In this document: piece after piece, positions 28,433 through 40,638 of the stretch
How positions within the stretch are numbered: the stretch's first letter is position 1
How the letters are laid out: the number at the start of each line of letters is the position of its first letter
NCBI GenBank assembly: GCA_963699085.1
Contig: CAVOTH010000001.1
Span: 186,001-250,000, forward strand
DNA from: Bog-756 sp963699085
GTDB lineage: Bacteria > Actinomycetota > Acidimicrobiia > Acidimicrobiales > RAAP-2
Length of the DNA stretch: 64,000 bases
Reading direction: 5' to 3'
Program-made: the position numbers and the translations under genes
The notes under the pieces: generated by a model
What the model was told of the DNA's origin: nothing
The model's input: the letters and a program-made list of their open reading frames with translations, nothing else
Databases searched by the model: none

Positions 28433-29548
28433 TCAGTCGAGCATGCCGGACAGCTCGACCATCAGCGACTCCAGGAGCAGATCCTCCCGCACGTTGCGTC
28501 CGAGGGCCGCCGAGGCCCGGCCAACGGCGTCCACATGGGCGGCAGCGGCCCGCCGGTCGCCGTCGACACCGGGTGTGCCTGCCGGCGCGCCGCCGTCCAC
28601 GGTGGCCACCAGCCGGTCCCGGTAGGCGTCGGCCAGTGCGGCCAGACCCATTCGCAGGTCGTCGGTCCTCCAGCGCCGCTCCTCGCGCTTGTGACGTTCC
28701 TCCACGGCCCTGCGGCCAGGAATGCCGCGGGCCCCCACCACCTCGGCCTGCTCCTCCAGGTCAGCCAATTCGCGGCTGTGCCGCTCGCGCAGCGGCGTGA
28801 GGGCCTGGTCGGCCAGACCGAGCAGTTCGTCGGCTACCGAGACGGCTGACGCACCGGTGCCGTCCAACCGGCCGGGGACCGAGCGCCACTGCCGGCGGCG
28901 CCCGTCGAACCCGGGGTCATCGGCCAACAGGCGGGCACGGTCGAGATTGCCGCCGGAAGCGGCCGCCACGGATGAAGCCACCTCACTGATCACCCCCCGT
29001 CCGACCAACCAGTCCTCGACGGCCGCAGGCGCCACAGCGATGAACGGGACCTGAACGCATCGGCTCACGATGGTGGCCAGGTCGGCCGGCAGATCATCGG
29101 CCAGGAGGATGAACACCGTCGAGGGTGGGGGTTCCTCCACTGTCTTGAGCAGCGCCGGCGCCGCTTTGGACGCCAGGTGGATGTCGGGGACCATCAGCAC
29201 CTGGCGGGCCGACTCCAACGGGCGCCGCTGGGCTCGCGTGATGATCTCGCGCGCGTCATCGACGTCGAGTGCGCTTCCGGTCCGCTCCACGGTCACCAGG
29301 TCGGGATGGGTACCGGCAAGGGCGCGCCGGCACGAGTTGCACACCCCGCAGCCACCATCGGGACACAAGAGCGCCGCGGCCAGTCCTCTGGCGGCCGCCC
29401 GCTTGCCACTCCCCGCCGGGCCATGGAGCAAGTAGGCGTGCACTGGTCGGCGCGCCGCATCCAGCAGTTGGGCGACGGCACGCTCCTGGCCGACCACCGC
29501 GTCGAAGAGCGAGGGTGACGGGACGACTTCGACATCGCGGGCGCTCAT
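28433..29548 (-). CDS. holB: DNA polymerase III subunit delta'
   Basis: Clamp-loader subunit, 371 aa. AAA+ features are FDAVVGQERAVAQLLDAARR, the P-loop variant HGPAGSGKRAAARGLAAAL and a zinc module with cysteines in CPDGGCGVCNSCRR. The sensor region reads DIHLASKAAPALLKTVEEP, and SRCVQVPF replaces the SRC motif. The C-terminal third is a helical collar domain with a charged stretch unlike Gram-negative HolB. The start overlaps tmk by 4 nt; topA-tmk-holB linkage is conserved in Actinobacteria. Confidence 0.93.
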   Translation of the reverse strand: MSARDVEVVPSPSLFDAVVGQERAVAQLLDAARRPVHAYLLHGPAGSGKRAAARGLAAALLCPDGGCGVCNSCRRALAGTHPDLVTVERTGSALDVDDAREIITRAQRRPLESARQVLMVPDIHLASKAAPALLKTVEEPPPSTVFILLADDLPADLATIVSRCVQVPFIAVAPAAVEDWLVGRGVISEVASSVAAASGGNLDRARLLADDPGFDGRRRQWRSVPGRLDGTGASAVSVADELLGLADQALTPLRERHSRELADLEEQAEVVGARGIPGRRAVEERHKREERRWRTDDLRMGLAALADAYRDRLVATVDGGAPAGTPGVDGDRRAAAAHVDAVGRASAALGRNVREDLLLESLMVELSGMLD

Positions 29549-30216
29549 TGGCCGATCCCCTTCATCTGCCGATCCCCGTCATCTGCCGATCCCGGGGGGC
29601 CGGCAGGACCGGCCAGGACCTCTATTGCGTCCCAGATCGATGACGCGATCGACTCGACCGTCCCGGTGGCATCCACTACCAACCATCGGTCACCATCTTC
29701 CGCCGCCAGCGTCCGGTATCCGTCGGCCACCCGTTGGTGAAAGGCAGCAGGCTCCGACTCCAACTTGTCGATCATTCCGCCGTGGCGGCGGGCGGCGGCC
29801 ACTGCCACCGGCAGATCCAGCAGCACGTTGAGGTCCGGTCGTAGGCCAGCCGTAGCCCATCCCACCAGCTCCTCGAGCTCTGCCCGATCGAGGCCCCGGC
29901 CGAACCCCTGGTAGGCCACGGTCGACGCCGAATAGCGGTCCGTCACCACCCACGTACCTTCCTCGAGCGTCGGGACGATCACCTCGGCGACATGCTGAGC
30001 CCGATCGGCGGCCATGAGGAGCGCTTCCGCCCGCGCCGCCACCGGCCCCTCGCCGCGGTCCAGCAGCAGAGTCCGTAGCGACCGGCCGAGCGGGGTCGCA
30101 CCCGGCTCGAATGTCGCCAGTGCGTCGAGACGACGGCTCAGAATTTTGGCCTGGGTGGACTTGCCGCAGCCGTCGATCCCCTCGAGGGCGATCAGCCGGC
30201 CACGCGACCCGCTCAC
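29545..30216 (-). CDS. tmk: Thymidylate kinase
   Basis: Phosphorylates dTMP to dTDP. 223 aa with P-loop IALEGIDGCGKSTQAKIL, the substrate loop FEPGATPLGRSLR (usually REPGGT; the leading Arg is replaced), the DRY-type VVTDRYSASTVAYQG and VLLDLPVAVAAARR. A Gly/Asp-rich tail of about 20 residues follows the core. Translation is coupled to topA upstream (4-nt overlap) and holB downstream. Confidence 0.93.
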   Translation of the reverse strand: MSGSRGRLIALEGIDGCGKSTQAKILSRRLDALATFEPGATPLGRSLRTLLLDRGEGPVAARAEALLMAADRAQHVAEVIVPTLEEGTWVVTDRYSASTVAYQGFGRGLDRAELEELVGWATAGLRPDLNVLLDLPVAVAAARRHGGMIDKLESEPAAFHQRVADGYRTLAAEDGDRWLVVDATGTVESIASSIWDAIEVLAGPAGPPGSADDGDRQMKGIGQ

Positions 30217-33059
30217 CCGTCGTCGCTGGCTCTCGGAGCCGGCGCCAGGACCGGTGCCGTCACCTTCTTGGCCGCCTTCTTGGTGGCCGCTGCCTTCGTT
30301 CCCGGCAGCTTCTTGGCCGACGCCTTCTTCTTGGCCGGTGCCTTCTTCTTGGCCGCCTTCTTCTTGGACGGTGCCTTCTTCTTGGCCGGGCCGGCGGCGC
30401 GGCGCTCGGCGAGGAGCTCCGAGGCGCGCTCCACGGTCAGACCCTCCACCTCGTCGCCCACCCGCAGCGAGGCATTGGTCGTGCCATCGGTGACATAGGG
30501 ACCGAAGCGCCCGTCCTTGACCACCATGGCCAGGCCGGAGGCGGGGTCGGGACCGAGCTCGCGCAACGGGCCCCGGGCGTTGCGTCCCCGGGGCTTGGGC
30601 TGGGCGAACAGGGCCACGGCATCGTCGACGGTGACGACCAGCAGCTGCTCCTCGGACTGCAGGCTGCGGCTGTCACTGCCCTTTTTCAGGTAGGGCCCGA
30701 ACTTGCCGTTGTAGGCCACGATCTCCTCGCCGGATTCCGGGTCACTCCCGACGACCCGGGGGATCCGCAGCAGCTCGATCGCCTGCTCGAACGTGAGGCT
30801 GGCTGGCGTCATCGTGGCGAACAGCGACGACGTGCGTGGCTTCGGACCGCCGTCAGCGATGTCGCCCAGTTGCACATAGGGACCGAATCTGCCCGCCTTG
30901 ACCTGCACCTCGAGCCCGGTCTCGGGATCGATTCCGAGGACCCGGTCCGACGACGGGGCGGCCAGCAGTTCCTCGGCCTTCTCGACGGTGATCTCGTCGG
31001 GCGCCAGGTCCTCGGGAATGGAGACGGTCTCATCCCCCTTCTTCAGGTAGGGGCCGTACTTTCCCGAGCGGGCCACGATCTCCTGGCCATCCTCTGCCAG
31101 CCCGATGGGCACGGCGTTGACGGCACCGGCGTCGATGGCGTCGAGGTTCCGCTCCAGCTGATCGCGCAGACCTCCCGACCCGCCGGGGCCGAAGTAGAAG
31201 TCGCCCAGCCACCGGGCCATGTCCTGCTCACCGCCGGCGATCTCGTCGAGGTCGTCCTCCATGGAAGCGGTCAATCCGTAGTCGACCAGGTCGGCGAAGT
31301 GCTGCTCGAGCAGACCGACCACGCCGAACGCGGTCAGCGACGGCACCATGGCCGATCCCTTCTTCCACACGTAGCCCCGGTCGAGGATGGTCGAGACGAT
31401 GCTGGCGTACGTCGAGGGCCGACCGACGCCGATATCTTCCAGGGCTTTGACCAACGACGCCTCGGTGTAGCGGGAGGGGGGCTGGGTGGTGTGGCCGCCC
31501 GGCTCGAGGCCGGACAGCGAAGCCGGGTCACCTTCAGCCATCGGCGGCAGGTGGACCTCGCGGTCGGCCAACTCGGCTTCGGGGTCGTCTTCTCCCTCGA
31601 CGTAGGCGCGCTGGAATCCGGGGAATTCGATGACCGTGCCGGAGGCGCCGAACTCGACCGCCCGGGAGCCGGCTTCGGCCGTCGTCGTCCCCGTGAGACG
31701 AACCTGTGCGCTCGTCCCGGTGGCGTCGGCCATCTGGGAGGCGATCGTGCGCTTCCAGATGAGGTCGTAGAGACGGAACTCGTCGCCGGACAGCGACCGG
31801 GTGGCCTCATCGGGTGTCCGGAAGGTCTCACCGGCCGGGCGGATGGCCTCGTGGGCCTCCTGGGCGTTCTTGACCTTCTTGTTGTACTGACGCGGCGAGG
31901 CCGGGACGTACGCCGCTCCGTACATCGCCGTGGCCTGGGCCCGGGCCGCCGCCAGTGCCTGGTCCGAAAGCGTCGTCGAGTCGGTCCGCATGTAGGTGAT
32001 CCAGCCCTCTTCGTAGAGGTGCTGAGCGACGGACATCGTCCGCTTCGAACTGAACCGGAGCTTCCGGCCGGCCTCCTGTTGGAGGGTGGAGGTGATGAAC
32101 GGCGCCCTGGGCGACCGCCGGTAGGGCTTGTGGGTCATCGACGACACCGTCAGGGCGGCACCCTCGAGTCCCGCGACCAGGGCTCGGGCCTCTTCCTCGT
32201 CCAGGACCAGGACACGATCCGGGGCACCCAGACGACCCGAGGCATCGAAGTCCTTGCCGGTGGCCAGCGGCTTGCCGTCGACGGACATCAGGCTGGTCGT
32301 GAAGGTGCGGGGAACGTCGGCCTCGGCGGCACGGGCGGCCTGGCCCTCGGCCGTCACCGTGGCGTCGATCCCCCACCATCCGGCCGAGCGGAACGCCATG
32401 CGCTCGCGCTCCCGATCCACGACCATCCGGGTCGCCACACTCTGGACCCGCCCCGCCGAGCGCCCGTTGGTCTTACGCCGCATCACGTCGGACAGCTTGA
32501 AGCCGTAGATGCGGTCGAAGATCCTTCGGGCCTCCTGGGCCTCGACCAGGTGCGGGTCGATGGTGCGGCACTCCTCGACCGCACGTTGAATGGCTTGACG
32601 GGTGATCTCGTGGAAGACCATCCGGGGGGTGTCCTCGGGGAGACCCAGGACCTGGCTCAGGTGCCAGGCGATGGACTCCCCTTCGCGGTCCTCGTCCGTG
32701 GCCAGGTAGATCTCACCGGCATCGCGGGCCAATTTCTTGAGTTTGGTGACCTGAGCCTTCTTCTCGGGCGAGACGATGTAGACGGGTTTGAATCCGTTGT
32801 CGACGTCCACCGCCAGGTCGGCCCAGGACTCCTGTTTGAAGGCCGCCGGGAGCTCCTTGCGGGTGGCGAGGTCCCGGATGTGGCCGATCGACGACTCCAC
32901 CACGTAGTCGGGCCCGAGCAGGCCACCGATGGTCTTGGCCTTGGCCGGCGACTCGACGATCACCAGTTTGCGACTGCCTCGCCCGCCGCGGCGCGGCGGC
33001 GGGGCGCCGTCTTCGGCATCACTGTCGGTGGTCGTCTCTGTCAGGTCGGTAGGTGGCAT
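30213..33059 (-). CDS. topA: DNA topoisomerase I
   Basis: Type IA enzyme relaxing negative supercoils. 948 aa from ATG 33059 (TTG 33071 adds four residues). The TOPRIM domain has KLVIVESPAKAKTIGGLLG and LATDEDREGESIAWHL; the active-site Tyr lies in EEGWITYMRTDSTTLSD. The C-terminal half has repeated Topo_C_rpt modules (KYGPYLKKGDETVSIPED and similar), without C4 zinc fingers, as usual in actinobacteria. It ends in a Lys/Ala-rich basic tail of about 55 residues that binds DNA non-specifically. It heads the topA-tmk-holB unit. Confidence 0.97.
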   Translation of the reverse strand: MPPTDLTETTTDSDAEDGAPPPRRGGRGSRKLVIVESPAKAKTIGGLLGPDYVVESSIGHIRDLATRKELPAAFKQESWADLAVDVDNGFKPVYIVSPEKKAQVTKLKKLARDAGEIYLATDEDREGESIAWHLSQVLGLPEDTPRMVFHEITRQAIQRAVEECRTIDPHLVEAQEARRIFDRIYGFKLSDVMRRKTNGRSAGRVQSVATRMVVDRERERMAFRSAGWWGIDATVTAEGQAARAAEADVPRTFTTSLMSVDGKPLATGKDFDASGRLGAPDRVLVLDEEEARALVAGLEGAALTVSSMTHKPYRRSPRAPFITSTLQQEAGRKLRFSSKRTMSVAQHLYEEGWITYMRTDSTTLSDQALAAARAQATAMYGAAYVPASPRQYNKKVKNAQEAHEAIRPAGETFRTPDEATRSLSGDEFRLYDLIWKRTIASQMADATGTSAQVRLTGTTTAEAGSRAVEFGASGTVIEFPGFQRAYVEGEDDPEAELADREVHLPPMAEGDPASLSGLEPGGHTTQPPSRYTEASLVKALEDIGVGRPSTYASIVSTILDRGYVWKKGSAMVPSLTAFGVVGLLEQHFADLVDYGLTASMEDDLDEIAGGEQDMARWLGDFYFGPGGSGGLRDQLERNLDAIDAGAVNAVPIGLAEDGQEIVARSGKYGPYLKKGDETVSIPEDLAPDEITVEKAEELLAAPSSDRVLGIDPETGLEVQVKAGRFGPYVQLGDIADGGPKPRTSSLFATMTPASLTFEQAIELLRIPRVVGSDPESGEEIVAYNGKFGPYLKKGSDSRSLQSEEQLLVVTVDDAVALFAQPKPRGRNARGPLRELGPDPASGLAMVVKDGRFGPYVTDGTTNASLRVGDEVEGLTVERASELLAERRAAGPAKKKAPSKKKAAKKKAPAKKKASAKKLPGTKAAATKKAAKKVTAPVLAPAPRASDDG

Positions 33060-33113
33060 CGCTGTGGGCAAGGGATAACGGTCATCCAGGGCATTGTCAA
33101 CCCCATGGAAGCG

Positions 33114-33139
33114 CCACCGGGGCCCTAGGGCCCCGGTGG
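33114..33139. terminator. Perfect 26-nt palindrome, probable hppA terminator
   Basis: CCACCGGGGCCC followed by its exact complement (axis at TA) forms an 11-bp stem with a CTAG loop. It lies about 65 bp beyond the hppA stop and 55 bp upstream of topA in the same direction, so it probably ends hppA transcription. It has no U-tract. Confidence 0.55.
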
Positions 33140-33204
33140 ACGTCGTTCCAGAGACTGGCTGGCGAGGCCCGGGGAGCCCTCATTCCCGGGGACTGCTCGG
33201 GGCC

Positions 33205-35577
<2,373 letters not shown>

Positions 35578-35798
35578 CGGTGTGGCTCCCTTCGGTGTGC
35601 TGCACGGTTACAAGCGATCACTGCCCGGCTCACTGCCGCGTCACGTCGCATACGGCGAGGGGCATGGACCCCCATACGAAGTCACGGCCGGACGGCCGAG
35701 TGCCGGGGCTCGCCATGGGGCGCGCCATACCCGGCAATCGGGGAGAACATACCGACATCGGGGGTCAGGGGCAAGAAACGCACCCCTCACGCCTCGCC

Positions 35799-38280
35799 TC
35801 AGGTGGGTTCGACCGCCGCCTCGGGCCCGGCGATCAGCTCGTAATCGGGGTTGAGGATGGCCTGCCGGCGGGCCCAGTCCCCGACCATCCCCTCCACCAC
35901 CAGGCGTGCGCCGGGCTGGATGCCCGGAATCCGACGACGGCCCTGGAACACCAGCAGGAGTGTCCCGCTGTCGTCGGAGAGTTGGCACTCGAGATTGGAT
36001 GTTCCGGCACGGGGTTGGACCCGGACCGAGCGAACCCGGCCGGCCACCCTGACCCGCTGGCGCCACTGGACGTCCCCGATCGGGATGGTCCCCCGGGCCC
36101 GCTCGCCGAACGCCTGGCGGTGGGAGAGGGCCCGCGCCGTCATCTCCCTGTCGGCAGCCCGGTCGGCGGCCCTGGCCCCGTGCGAGGAGGGGTTCGCCCC
36201 CTCGCTCTTGCGCCGCCAGTCGCGCCGATTCGACCACCAGCCGCCCTCGAGCTGGTAGGGCACCACCGTGGCGTTCACATGTTCGAGGTGGCCTACGGCG
36301 GTGGCGATGTGCTCGGCCGTGTTGTCGTGGAGCACCCGGCTGAGGCCCGAGGCGAAGATCCGCCGGGGAAGGAGAATGGTGAGTTCGGTCCTCCGGTCGG
36401 CCACCGTTTCGGCGGCCAGTTCGAGGGCGGCACGGGTGAGCCGACGGTCCTCGCACTCCTGGATGTCGAGGGGAAGATCGGACAGGCCGAGTCGGCGCCA
36501 CTCCTCCTCGAGTTCGTCGGACTCGATCGGGTCCAGGGCGAAATGGACAGCGCGGCAGTTCGTCGGGGTGCAGCGTGCGCGCGTACTGCAGCGCTCGGGC
36601 GGTGGCCATGTCGAGGCGGTCGACGAGCACCACCACGGCGTGCCGGCTGAGAACCGGGGCTTCGGCCGCCTCGGACGCCCCCTCTTCCAGCTGGATCTCC
36701 TCGCTCATGTACTGGCGGTGGAGGCGGATCAGGCCCAGGTACATGACCGGCCCGACGATGACGACGACCCAGGCACCCTCGGTGAACTTCACGGTGGCGA
36801 AGATGAGGACGATGAGTGCGGTCAGGAAGGCGGAGATGGCGTTGATGACGACGCCCAACTTCCATCGCCTGCCCTTCTGGACGATGTGGTGCTTGATCAT
36901 CCCCGAGCCGGCCATGGCGAAACCGGTGAACACGCCGATGGCATAGAGGGCGACCAGACTGGACAGCTGGGCTCCGGTGGCGACGATCAGCAGCACCGCC
37001 ACGATGGTGAGCACGATGATCCCGTTGGAGAAGGCCAAACGGTGCCCGCGCCGGGTCAGCTGTTTGGGCAGGTACTTGTCCTCGGCCACGAAGCTGGCCA
37101 GGAACGGGAACCCGTTGAAACTGGTGTTGCCACCGGTGTAGAGGATGAGCATGGTCGCCAGTTGCACGACGTAGAAGATCACCTTGCCGACGGGGCCGGT
37201 GCCCACGACGTACTGCACCTCCTGGGACACCACCGACGGCGACCCCGAGATGTAGGGCACCGCATGGGTCCAGTGGGCGATCAGGGTGACCCCGAGCACC
37301 AGGAAGGCCAGGAGGCTCGACATGACCACTAGGGTCTGGCGGGCGTTGCGGCTGGTCGGCTCGCGGAAGGCACCGACCCCGTTGGAGATGGCCTCGAGGC
37401 CGGTCAGTGACGAACCACCGTTGGCGAACGCCCGCAGGATGATGATGAAGGTGGCGCCGTAGAGGATGCCGGACCCGGGGTGGCCGATGGCGACAGTGGG
37501 GTTGGCCGCGTCGTAGGCGGGGATGGCGTGGACGTGGAGGGTGCCACTGAATTCGCGGATGTAACCGGCGACCACGATCAGACCGAGGCTGACGATGAAG
37601 AAGTAGGTCGGGAAGGCGAAGATCTTTCCGGCTTCCCGGATGCCACGGAGGTTTCCGTACAAGAGCAGCCCGATCACGGCCAGTGTGATGGCCACCGTGT
37701 ACGGCCGGAAGCTGGGCACGGCGCTGGTGAGGGCGGCGGTGCCGGCCGCCGTCTGCACCGCCACCGTCACCGTGTAGTCGATCAGCAGGGCCACGGCGGC
37801 GATCTGGGCCACCTTGGGCCCGAAGTTCTCACGGGCGACCACGTAGGCGCCGCCCGCCTTGGTGTAGAAGGCGATGACATCGAGATAGGAGAGGGTGACG
37901 AAGAACAGCACCCCGAGAATGGCCATGGTCACCGGCACCACGAGGATGAACCCGGCGAGCCCGATGAACGGGATCAGCTGGGTGAGCATCTCCTCGGTCC
38001 CGTATGCGGACGACGAGATGCAGTCCGGGGCGAGCACACCCAGGGCCGATGGACGGCCCAGGCGTTCGTCCCCCAGCTTCTCGTTGACCGTCGGTGGGCC
38101 GAGCAGGACGTTCTTCAGCCGATACCGGAGGGATTCAGGGAGGTCGATCTTGACGATTTCCGCGGCCGACGGTCGGGGCGGCGGGCTGGTGTGGGGCCGA
38201 GGGGCGGCCCCGTCTGATTCGCCGGGTCCGGCTCCCGGGTCCGCGACGGGATCGCCCTCCGCGGTCACCTTGGGCTCCAT
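35799..38280 (-). CDS. APC-superfamily permease with C-terminal cytosolic and OB-fold domains (frameshifted here)
   Basis: The N-terminal part from ATG 38280 is an amino-acid/polyamine-type permease (YRLKNVLLGPPTVNEKLGD, LGVLAPDCISSSAYGTEEML, ~12 hydrophobic helices). After the last helix a soluble region continues, but an extra C near 36555 breaks the frame; removing it joins LHPDEL to RAVHFALDPIESDELEEEW. That soluble domain is followed by an Arg-rich linker and an OB-fold-like segment (RVRVAGRVRSVRVQPRAGTS, LECQLSDDSGTLLLVFQGRR). Corrected length is 826 aa. It is divergent from two trkA-like genes, as is a homologous permease in mycobacteria. Substrate unknown. Confidence 0.8.
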
Positions 38281-38403
38281 GCCCTCATTAGAGCATGCCC
38301 GGTCACCCGGGCCGCCACTGTCGGTCCCGGATTGGCGGCTTGGTGCGAACGTGGGTTCGGACTCTCGAGCCGTGAGTTGTGTCGGGGTTCCGATACGTGT
38401 TGC

Positions 38404-39090
38404 ATGGTGCCCGTGCACATCATCATCGTCGGCTGTGGCCGGGTCGGCTCCGGCTTGGGCGTCGAACTCACCCAACATGGTCACTCGGTCTCCATCATCG
38501 ACCGCAATCCGAAAGCATTCCGACGGCTGCCGACGGACTGGGCGGGAAACACCATCGTGGGCTCCGGATTCGACAGGGATGACCTCGAGGAGGCCCGGGC
38601 CCACGACGCCACAGCGCTCGCCGCAGTCACCAGTGGCGACAATTCGAACATCCTGACAGCACGGATCGCCCGGGAGACCTACGCCATCCCCAATGTGGTG
38701 GCCCGGATCTACGACCCCCGTCGGGCCCAGATCTACCTGCGACTCGGCATCTCCACCGTCGCCACGGTGTCGTGGACGATCGACCAGGTCCGCCACAGGC
38801 TGCTCCCCAACGACCTGGAGAGCGAGTGGTCGGACCCGACCGGTTCGATCTCGCTGATCGAGCGCCACCTGCCGGAACGGTGGGCGGGAAAGCGGCTGGC
38901 CGACCTGTCGATCGCCGGCGAGGTCACGCTGGTGGCGGTCACCCGGGCCGGGGTGGTCCGGCTCGACTTCGCCGACCTGGTCGGCCAGGACGGTGACGTC
39001 CTCCATCTCATGGCCACGGGCGGAGCCATCGCCCGCTTCCAGGAACGGCTGATCGGCACGGCGGCCACCACCCATGGAGGGGACGCATGA
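38404..39090 (+). CDS. TrkA-family potassium transport regulator, N-terminal-domain protein 1
   Basis: 228 aa from ATG 38404. RCK/TrkA-N Rossmann domain: HIIIVGCGRVGSGLGVELTQ with acidic end IIDRNPKAF, then SGDNSNILTARIARE and VVARIYDPRRAQIYLRLGI. A TrkA-C-like domain follows (GEVTLVAVTRAGVVRL). It binds NAD(H) or nucleotides and gates a potassium channel or symporter. It overlaps the second trkA by 4 nt. Paired single-domain TrkA proteins (CeoB/CeoC) are the actinobacterial arrangement. Confidence 0.9.
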   Translation: MVPVHIIIVGCGRVGSGLGVELTQHGHSVSIIDRNPKAFRRLPTDWAGNTIVGSGFDRDDLEEARAHDATALAAVTSGDNSNILTARIARETYAIPNVVARIYDPRRAQIYLRLGISTVATVSWTIDQVRHRLLPNDLESEWSDPTGSISLIERHLPERWAGKRLADLSIAGEVTLVAVTRAGVVRLDFADLVGQDGDVLHLMATGGAIARFQERLIGTAATTHGGDA

Positions 39091-39749
39091 AGGTGGCCAT
39101 CGCCGGGGCGGGCAGCGTCGGGACGGCAATCGCCGGCGATCTCCACGCCGCCGGTCACGAGGTACTGCTCATCGAACAGGATCCCGACGTCGTCGCCCGC
39201 CAGCGCGACGAACTGGACGTGACCTGGGTGGTGGCCGACGCATGCGAGGTGGCGTCGCTCGACGCTGCCGGGCTGGCCACCGTGGATGTCGTCGTGGCCG
39301 CGACCGGCGATGACGAGGACAATCTGGTCGTCTCGCTACTCGCCAAACAGGAATTCGCCGTGCCTCGTGTGGTGGCCAGGGTCAACCATCCGAAGAACCA
39401 GTGGTTGTTCACCGAGACGTGGGGCGTCGATGTCTCGGTGTCGACCCCCCAGCTGTTGACCGCGTTGGTGGAGGAGGCGGTCTCGGTGGGAAGCCTGGTG
39501 CGGCTCCTGCAATTCGAGGGCGGCAACGCCCACCTGGTCGAGGTGACCCTGGCCGAGGACTCGCCGGCCGCCGGGGTATCGGTCGTCGACCTCGGCGTAC
39601 CGCGGGATGCCACCATCGTCGCCGTGGTGCGCGCCGACCACCTCATCGTGCCACGGGGCGACACCCGGCTGGCCGCCGGAGACGAGGTGCTGGTGCTGAT
39701 CACGGCCAATGCCGAGGACGAGGTGCAGCGCCTGCTGGTCGGGCCCTGA
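39087..39749 (+). CDS. TrkA-family potassium transport regulator, protein 2
   Basis: 220 aa, ATG overlapping the stop of the first trkA. MKVAIAGAGSVGTAIAGDLH with LLIEQDPDVVARQR is the Rossmann nucleotide site, AATGDDEDNLVVSLLAKQEF and VVARVNHPKNQWLFTE the RCK core, and the C-terminal domain runs to AAGDEVLVLITANAEDEV. It should form hetero-oligomers with protein 1. No TrkH/TrkG-type membrane subunit is in the window; the divergent permease may be the partner. Confidence 0.9.
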   Translation: MKVAIAGAGSVGTAIAGDLHAAGHEVLLIEQDPDVVARQRDELDVTWVVADACEVASLDAAGLATVDVVVAATGDDEDNLVVSLLAKQEFAVPRVVARVNHPKNQWLFTETWGVDVSVSTPQLLTALVEEAVSVGSLVRLLQFEGGNAHLVEVTLAEDSPAAGVSVVDLGVPRDATIVAVVRADHLIVPRGDTRLAAGDEVLVLITANAEDEVQRLLVGP

Positions 39750-39754
39750 ACACG

Positions 39755-40543
39755 ATGCGGGCCGCCTTCTTCGATCTGGACAAGACGGTCATCGCCAAGG
39801 CGTCCATCGCCGCATTCGGACGACCCTTCTATCGGGGTGGGCTGATCAACCGCCGGCTCATCGTGCGGTCGATCGTGTCGCAGATCATCTACCTCCACCT
39901 GGGTGCCAGCGAGCAGAAGCTGGCCCGGGTGCGTGAGTCCATGTTGGCCCTCACCAAGGGATGGGACCGGGAGCAGATCCGCGAGATCGTGCGCGAGGCA
40001 CTCGAGGAGACCGTCGAGCCGATCATCTACGCCGAGGCGCTGGATCTGATCGAGGCGCACCGGGCGGCAGGGCACAAGGTCTATCTGGTGTCGGCGTCGC
40101 CCGAGGAGATCGTCGAGCCCCTGGCCGAGCATTTGGGCGTCGACGGATGCATCGCCACCCGGGCCGTGGTGGACGACGAAGGACGGTACGCGGGGGAGAT
40201 GGAGTTCTACGCCTACGGACCGTTCAAGGCCGAGGCCATGCGGGCACTCGCCGTCACCGAAGATCTCGACCTGGCCGAATCGTCGGCCTACTCGGACTCC
40301 TACACCGACCTGCCCATGCTCGAGGCGGTCGGCCACCCGGTGGCAGTGAACCCTGACCGGGTCCTGGCCAAGGTGGCCCGCGAGCGCGAGTGGGAGGTCA
40401 TGCAGTTCACCAAGCCGGTCCGTCTGCGCGACCGGGTGAGCGTTCCGAGCCTGCCAGCGACCGCCACGGCGGCCGGCGTCACCGCGGCAGCGACTGTTGG
40501 CGCACTGCTGGTGTGGCGGATGGCCCGACGTCCGCGCTTGTGA
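39755..40543 (+). CDS. HAD-superfamily phosphatase, subfamily IB, with C-terminal membrane anchor
   Basis: 262 aa from ATG 39755, 5 nt after trkA2. HAD motif I is FFDLDKTVIAKAS, motif II YLVSASPEEIVEPLAEHLG, motif III the Lys in YGPFKAEAM, and motif IV YSDSYTDLPMLEAVG. It resembles SerB-like and acyl-phosphatase IB proteins; substrate unknown. The last ~35 residues form a probable transmembrane helix (AAGVTAAATVGALLVWRMAR) with a basic end, so the enzyme is likely tethered to the inner face of the membrane. Confidence 0.88.
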   Translation: MRAAFFDLDKTVIAKASIAAFGRPFYRGGLINRRLIVRSIVSQIIYLHLGASEQKLARVRESMLALTKGWDREQIREIVREALEETVEPIIYAEALDLIEAHRAAGHKVYLVSASPEEIVEPLAEHLGVDGCIATRAVVDDEGRYAGEMEFYAYGPFKAEAMRALAVTEDLDLAESSAYSDSYTDLPMLEAVGHPVAVNPDRVLAKVAREREWEVMQFTKPVRLRDRVSVPSLPATATAAGVTAAATVGALLVWRMARRPRL

Positions 40544-40584
40544 GCGGCTGCGCTATCGAGGCGTCGCGCGCGTGCCTACGGCCA

Positions 40585-40606
40585 GCCCGACCCCTCGGGG
40601 TCGGGC
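40585..40606. terminator. Hairpin terminator between convergent genes
   Basis: GCCCGACCC and GGGTCGGGC form a perfect 9-bp stem around a CTCG tetraloop. It follows the HAD gene (stop 40543) and precedes, on the other strand, the end of the microprotein downstream of sigA, so it can serve both directions. T-residues are few on both sides. Confidence 0.6.
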
Positions 40607-40638
40607 CTCCTACCTCACGGAGATAGCGAGTGGGTCGG

